A stretch of 64,000 nucleotides of DNA, taken from NCBI GenBank assembly GCA_017591395.1, contig WEDG01000202.1, positions 164,001 to 228,000 of the forward strand, written 5' to 3'. This DNA is from Schistocephalus solidus (taxonomy: Eukaryota > Platyhelminthes > Cestoda > Diphyllobothriidea > Diphyllobothriidae). The position numbers and the translations under genes were made by a program. This document shows positions 58,360 through 64,000 of the stretch, piece after piece (positions within the stretch are counted from its first letter, which is position 1; every line of letters begins with the position of its first letter). Below the pieces are notes generated by a model, which saw nothing but the letters and a program-made list of their open reading frames with translations, was not told the DNA's origin and searched no databases.

Positions 58360-59740
58360 AAGACTATAGAAATCCAAGGACCGCAAAAAACAATGAATTA
58401 ATTCGCTTCCACCAAGGAATTCTATGACGCTCACACTTAAAAGCGTTGTGTAGCTGTTTAGCTCTAACGGAACAAAACGTTTGATGCAGAAATCGCAGAT
58501 TACGACGCGATGGGCTGAATGCATCTGAAATGTCCTTCACTGCCCTATTCAGGAGCTCTAACGGTGCCCATCAATTGGAAAAGACCAACGACCTGGAGCT
58601 CAAATTTTCCTTTCTAGAAACCGTCTAAGCCGTGCAACAAATTTCTTGGATCCGATGCGATCGCGGTCGAAGTTTGCTGCTATAGTGGGCCCAGCTGCTG
58701 AACAAACTAACAACGATATTACATCGGATGTGGCTCTAAAGACAGGTTCCAACTAATTTCAAGTACGCGACCATCGTCCCTCTCTGCAAGCGAAAAACGA
58801 ACCGAAAATTCTAGGATAATTCCAGAGGAAACTCGCTGCTCAATATCACGGGGAGATGTTTGCTAGCATCTGTCTCCTTTTCGTCATCGGCTGCGCAACC
58901 TACTGCGACCCCAAACCCACCTATCATCACCCCAGAAGAAAGCTCACCACTTTCCACCACCTCCATCGACCCCGCCACAAACCCCATTGTGGATACTAAC
59001 ATCCCTCGCATTCTGACCTGCGGGGATACCACTGCGGATTCCCCGTCAACCACCACCCTCAAAACAACTCTTCCTTGCGATTATACTTTCACATCCCGCT
59101 TCGGCATAGACGGTCATTTGCCAGTATATTCAACGGTGACTGGTGAACCAGTGCCTAGAGTCCTGGTTATGAAATCGCTGCAACCACTTCAAATATCCGC
59201 ACTTCCGACGCACATTCAGTTACCGCATGGTCACGTATGCACTCCTAGCAGCGGGATTCACCCCAATGTCGACGTAGTAGGGCTAGGTAAATATACGGCA
59301 ACCCTCACACCTACAACACTATCTACTCTTCATCCACCAGAGTTTTACACTTCAAACGGCATCGTCCCTGCAACCAACAGAATAGTTTGCAGCCTAACCT
59401 GCCCATGCCATCACTGCACATGCACATCACGCCTGGTCGATCACATGTGAATATATCACGCTGGCACTGATGAAGCAGTGATAGGATCACCAAAATGGAT
59501 CCGCAACCCAGCCGATACTGTCAGAATTGCCCACACAAATTCCATCATCGCGTGTACGTACTCGACAACATACCCTTCCATGAAAACCTGTGGTCAAGCA
59601 CCACAGACCGAATTTTATCACCGCACGTCTCCTCATCAACACACAGATTACTGCACCACTTAATTTTCCACAGACAAAGAATAGGCATCTCGCATGTAAT
59701 TGAGAAGTATGCTGTTCAGCTCATTCTCCATGTGTCCTCT
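58360..59740 (+). pseudogene. RTE-type LINE, internally deleted: early RT joined to zinc-finger-like C-terminus
   Basis: In shifting + frames from 58360, NDLELKFSFLETV, AVQQIS and GSDAIAVEV match the segment ahead of the RTE reverse transcriptase catalytic blocks (SxxKAxGxDxIxAE). Then ATIVPLCKRK and SRGNSLLNITGR match the A-x-I-x-x-L-x-K-x-K and G-I-S-L-L-N-I-x-G-K blocks. The catalytic palm is absent. From 58860 a 196-codon frame opens with a Pro/Thr-rich linker, then CDYTFTSRFGIDGHL and TGEPVPRVL, a degenerate C2H2 unit (first Cys gone, last His changed to Tyr). Later pieces (LTCPCHHCTCTSRLVDHM; CQNCPHKFHHRV in another frame) are further decayed units. Such finger-like repeats at the C-terminus occur in flatworm RTE elements as I recall them. 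Dead copy. Confidence 0.65.
58860..59450 (+). pseudogene. Open 196-codon part of the LINE zinc-finger-like region
   Basis: This frame has no other stop and is the cleanest coding relic of the LINE. A Pro/Ser/Thr-rich stretch of about 50 residues is followed by two or three degenerate C2H2-like modules spaced by TGEPVPR-type and SGIHPNVD-type linkers. Few of the metal-binding Cys/His pairs survive. It is unlikely to be expressed as a host gene; the ATG at its start is probably fortuitous. Confidence 0.55.
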
Positions 59741-60029
59741 ATGGGATTCTAGCGCTTATGAGCTTGAAAGAACTCACACCATTTTTGGAAAACCTGGTGC
59801 ATTTTATGGGGGCCAGTTCGTGTGTGCTAATGTACTTTAACCTATAAAGACGCGTTAAAAGTTATGAATTGAAAGCTTTTCAACGGATATTACACGTCAG
59901 ACACCGCAGTTGATCCTCTATGCTGAGTTTACATGATACACCACAATGGCAGCACAGGTATATACTGTTTATACTCCGTATATACTGCTTGACTGTCTGT
60001 TTTCAATTTACCGAATATTACGCGCAGAA
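59741..60029. other. No gene recognised
   Basis: Ordinary sequence between the LINE and the PLE-A unit; TATATACTG-like repeats near 59960-59990. Confidence 0.35.
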
Positions 60030-60200
60030 AGAGATGATATGATCGCCAGAAGAAGAATTTTATTGGTATGACGTTTCGATTTCTTGCTTCACCCAACATC
60101 AGTGGCAGTCGGAGATGAGGATGAAAAGATCCACAAGATACGCAGTATTAATAGTTCGTAGTGGCCCTGCGACTGTATACGTTCTTACAATTAGCAACTC
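60030..60200 (-). repeat. PLE-A terminal region, inverted
   Basis: Minus strand: CTGATGTTGGGTG (C3 at 60112), weak hairpin, TCGAAACGTCATACC (60070 side) and AATAAAATTCTTC. It backs onto the + strand PLE-A body as at 2.7-2.9 kb. Confidence 0.6.
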
Positions 60201-60289
60201 TTGTGAACACCACTGGGGGTTTGAAATTTATGCAATGATGGTTTGACCGGATCAGGAGGCTTAAAGACGCACTGAAATGGCAGGAATAA

Positions 60290-60810
60290 TGTGAAGTGGT
60301 TTACCGGATCTGGTGCATTTGTTGAAAAATCAACTACGTCGGAAAACCGAGAGATTACTCTGATCATAAATGGCCGAGCACTCAGCACTGGGGAGGTGAA
60401 AAGACGCTAGGTCTCGCGTAGCAGGTCAATCCATGGGATCTGGCAGTCTTCTCAAGTTTCGAGAGATCGACATTCTCACAAGCGATGACATCCGCGTGAA
60501 CTTCGAGCAACACGGGTCATGGTTCTCAGGCTCTGAGTGCATCAAAAAGCGCACTTACCTCGCGTTTCCATCTTCCGTGCTGAGGTGTCGCCTGAGCAGG
60601 GAGATGAGTCAGGATGGGAGGGTTCTTGTGACCAACACTTCCAATGACAGCGAGTCAAATAGCCGGATCATTATCACGCCAAAATCCAACGTGGATGATA
60701 AAATCACGGACTTTAACGATGACGAAGCCATTATCGCATCAATTATGACCCCCAGCAGTGATCACGTTGAGTTGATAACTGTGGTACGCATGTGATCGCG
60801 TAGCCACTAT
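60290..60810 (+). pseudogene. PLE-A endonuclease fragment and C-terminal extension
   Basis: At the nucleotide level 60300-60420 matches 2965-3080 (GTTTACCGGATCTGGTGCA and the ensuing endonuclease stretch), but the frame is broken. From 60433 a 120-codon frame reads LLKFREIDILTSDDIRVNF, HGSWFSGSECIKKRTYLAF and PSSVLRCRLSREM: the FKFDEVEIL segment and the ESWFSGPQSINK tail, with Asn replaced by Lys. Then follows the extension NDSESNSRIIITPKSNVDDK and DEAIIASIMTP. The terminal region follows directly. Confidence 0.65.
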
Positions 60811-60950
60811 ATACTGTAAATACGGCACACCTTGTTCCTTTAGTACCCTTCTTATCTGCGACCGTCTCTGAGGCTGGGTTCGGGCGAGAATCCGAAATAT
60901 CAGGCCAATGAACTTCTTGTCCCAGCGGTCTCATTTTTCCTGGGTTATTG
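60811..60950 (+). repeat. PLE-A terminal region with hammerhead-like motif
   Basis: ACTGTAAATACGG replaces the usual TATAAATACTGC. The hammerhead-like core at 60868-60901 reads CTGAGGC, a full GGGTTC/GAATCC hairpin, GAAATATC, then CAGGCCAATGAAC and CTTGTCCCAGCGG. The final core A is C and AATAAA is AATGAA, so it is degraded. Confidence 0.65.
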
Positions 60951-62869
60951 TGTGTGGTTGTTTAGCTTGCTCATCTTCTGAACCAGTGCGCAATTCCGGT
61001 ATTCTGGACTCTACCAGCTGAGTCGGGGGAGAGTGTAAGGCAGGTGCTTCGTATATCCACTATCACTGTAAACGAATTCACCCGCACGTCATCAACCATG
61101 CAGACATTTTGCCGTGTGAAGCACGGTAAAACTCTTCGTTCGTGAAAATTGAACTGTCATGAGCTGCTTAAAAAAGCTTTAACGAAGTACAGTGAAGGTG
61201 AACTGCCGATCGAATTACTACTGCAGCCCGGGCGTTAGTGCCGAAACAGAGACTAGTGACGCAACTATCCGCAGGAAACTTTAGGCACCTTGGACAAGAT
61301 TATTTGACGAAACTTCTTGTTGAATTGTTAGGTCCCACAAATAAATAATAACGAAGCAGTGTGCCAAATAAGTATGAGGCAGGCTCAACACTTTTCTGCT
61401 CATCTTACTCGTGTTTCGTGAAGTGTGAAGACCCCTGACTGGATGCAGTGTCGCTACACTGTTTCGCTTATCTGATCTGTGTGACAGAGCGTAGGCAGTC
61501 CTACCGCTGAGATATGCGACCGATTTGGGCGAAATACTTGCGTGCAGTTTGGGCTCTCGAATACACCTGCGGGTGCAGTGGGACAGTTCTCTGTCGGTAG
61601 TAATTTGGAAAGAAGGATTGAAAGAGGTTGAGGGCAAATTAATGCAAAGTACCGGAGGCTGAACACGCAATGTGCTCCTTACCCTCAAACCGGACCTAAT
61701 TTTCACAGTCGGAGCAGGGAAAATAAATGTTCCGTTTTGTTAGCAGCCGAGGAATCACACAGAGGATGACCGTGGCAACTGGTAAATTAACATATACTGC
61801 CGTCAAATGTAAGATGCGACAAGAAAAATCGGGATAAACTGATCGAAACACGTGTCTGGGCTGTGCATATGGTTCCACCTGTAAACCAAAAACGAACTAC
61901 TAGCTGTCTGTTGGCAGTTGAATTAATATTATGCGGTTAGTTCGCTGTGGCTGATAGAGGTCGACCCAACCATTCATATCGACTTTCAGTCTACGCCTAT
62001 AAGCCTTCAACTAGACTGATTCAATCCAAGTTAGCGATTAATTTCTGCAGAAACATAAAAGCAGAAGTCCTTAATTTGCATTCACTGAGGGTCAGTAATG
62101 GGCTCGGCACAAGACCAAGGGTTAGGAAATATCAAGATGATAAGTAAATTTAAAAAAAGATAAGAAGAAAATTAATTACCGGAAAGCATTTCAGCACCCA
62201 CCTTAGACTTTTTGAACGCAATTATATCCTTTTGGTTTATTTGGAGGGGTCAGCTAGCCACAGCTAAGACCGAACATGACAAGAACGTGGTGCAGCCAGA
62301 CGGGGTTAAACCTCAATTGTCGTGAACCGCCCTCTGTTGCCTGCCTCTGCTCACTTGCCCACTTCAATTGACGTGTCCCTGAAGGGAGTCATCAACTCAA
62401 CTGAACCACTCGAATATACTCATCGGCAGTGTGCAATGCGGTCCTTCGGGCACGACAACGTCGTAAGTATCCCATAACTTACTGCGTTGTTTTCAATCGG
62501 CATTTCGACCTACATTGCTGACAAAGTCCACCGTGCGACTCACAATGTGCCTGCCGCAGGCACAGCGACTTGCGTGTGAGTTAGCTAGAGTTTGGTAGCA
62601 GCAACCCCACTCTCTCGCCCGTACCCAACCGAGACGGGTGTCATGACACAGCCGGAATCGGGTGCAACGCCCGACAAAGCTAAGGAGCCCGTTTACACAA
62701 GCTACAAACACCTGGTTCGTGCAACATGGCCTAGGATGACCAGCTGCCAGGATTCGGCGGATTGTAAGGCCACGGTTTTTAGCCCACTGAGATAGCCTAG
62801 ACGCATGTCAGACTGATTGTAATGCGCGAAGTGCCATGGGGTCGGATTCAACCTCACTCGTTCTTTTCT
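60951..62869. other. No gene recognised; possible family C-like scraps
   Basis: At 61022-61105 (GGGGGAGAGTGTAAGGCAGG, CCACTATCACTGTAAACG, ATTCACCCGCACGTCA) and, inverted, at 62555-62650 (GACTTGCGTGTGAGTTAGC, ACTCTCTCGCCCGTACCC) there is loose similarity to family C. The 141-codon minus frame at 61281-61706 has no domain I recognise. Confidence 0.3.
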
Positions 62870-62955
62870 CTCCCAGGCACCCTTTCTGCAACTATCTCTG
62901 AGGATGTGCTCGAGAGAGAATCCGAAACGTCAGGCCAACAAACACAATGCTCCAG
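62870..62955 (+). repeat. PLE-A terminal region fragment with hammerhead-like motif
   Basis: CTGAGGA (62898, exact CUGANGA), a weak hairpin, GAATCCGAAACGTC (to 62931), then CAGGCCAACAAACAC. Helix II pairs poorly in this copy. No endonuclease or TATA-like box is seen upstream. Confidence 0.55.
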
Positions 62956-64000
62956 TGATCACCTCCCATTCTTTTTCTCGCTGTATGAGTCGGTCAGTCA
63001 TCTGGTGCGGAGTTTGGGTTCAGGTGGCTGTAATGACGTGAACCTGCGCATTGGCGTGTCACAGCACCTCCATGTGACATTTGTTGTGGGTACGAAGTTA
63101 CGAGGTACATCTTCCGAGCTCGCATGTAGCCCTTTTATTTGTCCATAACCACCACTATTATCCCCCTTACGAGTCCAATCTGTCAAAAGCAAATTTCTCA
63201 GGTAGAACTTTTACCATGATATTTTGCATCATCAATCACACTCTCGTCTCTCTTAGGGGTTCTCGGAGATGTGGGTACAACGGTGCACGCGCAGTCCCCC
63301 TTCTAGTTTGCACCTCCCTACAGCATTTAATATCAGGCAGTGCACGTCTATACAATCATGCAGCCCATGTATTCCACCCAACCCAATCAGTTCATCGCTC
63401 GCTTAGATTTTGAAACGTTCACCGTGTTCTGTGTAGAGAGACGAAGTCTCGGTGCCCACATCATGCAGTAGTATACTTTGATTCGAGCTGGCACACTTCA
63501 CAGCTACTCGCGGCTACTCTAAAAGTTTCTAATTCAACGAATATGTCCGCAAACTCGGCAGTTCGGCCGCCGATTCCGACGTGCCAAGCGTGTGCCCAAC
63601 GGCTAGGTTGGCGCAGGGCCGGTGACTTGCACGAAAATGAGTCGATAGTGCTACTTAATTTGTGAAGCATCTTCTGCCCTCCCTCCTCACTCACCCATCT
63701 GTGCGCGGTGTCAAAAGAGAGTCAAGAAGACAGGAGGCAGGATTGAACACGGGTACCTGCCCTCCATCTCCGTTCACAGTCGCATGGAGATAGGGGTGGT
63801 TTTATAAACACACCGAAGCACCCTCAATACGCTGGTCAGTCGACCAAATAAACACACACAAACACATGACACCTACTTCTCCCACCTCATATAAAACATA
63901 TCACTGAAAAACAAAGACACCAGTTTCTACAGCAGCGAGGGGAAAATCATTCACTCTCTCAGACGCGACTCCTGGGCAAATGCCCTGCCTGATACAACAA
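62956..64000. other. No gene recognised; family C scrap near 63680-63765
   Basis: GTCAAAAGAGAGTCAAGAAG and ACAGGAGGCAGGATTGAACA resemble the minus strand of family C (GTCAAGAAGACTGGAGGTGGG). Otherwise only chance frames of up to 110 codons on both strands. Confidence 0.35.

Noticed and set aside
58811..59062. 83-codon minus frame rich in Gly, Val and Ser
   Set aside because: Antisense of the Pro/Ser/Thr-rich LINE linker; its composition follows from that.

Overview
The window is eukaryotic. It has no bacterial-type operons, few long open reading frames, a spliced animal gene and a dense layer of decayed mobile elements. The only host gene I can support is the 3' end of a filamin gene on the + strand. 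Its last filamin repeat is split between exons at 1192-1396 and 8998-9185, joined by a 7.6-kb phase-1 intron. The mix of repeats (Penelope-like elements with GIY-YIG endonuclease and hammerhead-like motifs, RTE-type LINEs with degenerate zinc-finger-like C-termini, tRNA-derived SINEs) resembles what I know of large flatworm genomes. A pseudophyllidean (diphyllobothriid) tapeworm is my best guess, but this is inference without any database search.

Layout. 1-9185: filamin 3' end; its intron holds Penelope-like (PLE) fragments, two copies of a ~370-bp repeat (called family C here), long (TA)n tracts and a 1.84-kb inverted array of ~302-bp tRNA-derived SINE units. 9186-26950: mostly unassigned AT-rich sequence with scattered SINEs, a decayed LINE reverse transcriptase (12.3-12.8 kb), PLE 3' ends (10.9, 13.5, 20.7 kb), a family C copy and a tRNA-like repeat (23.9 kb). 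26950-43500: SINE fragments, a degenerate telomere-like tract (27.7-28.0 kb), PLE remnants at 31.4 and 33.9-34.5 kb, and long stretches with nothing recognisable. 43500-56600: the densest PLE zone, with pieces of at least four families (A-D, my labels), many facing one another across (TA)n tracts or lying back to back. 57-64 kb: a second tRNA-like repeat, an internally deleted RTE-type LINE (58.4-59.7 kb), a PLE-A unit with outward-facing ends (60.0-60.95 kb), then unassigned sequence.

How the parts relate. No mobile element looks autonomous: I see no reverse transcriptase YxDD-type catalytic motif in a readable frame. The PLE copies are 3' fragments carrying the end of the reverse transcriptase, the GIY-YIG endonuclease and a terminal region (pLTR). 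Two things stand out. First, PLE ends carry a hammerhead-ribozyme-like core (CTGAYGA, hairpin, GAAA, NUH); the best copy, on the minus strand at 5020-5064, has every core position and a matching helix I. Second, PLE pairs repeatedly lie back to back with their 3' ends outward, and nearly every (TA)n tract abuts the end of a PLE, SINE or family C element.
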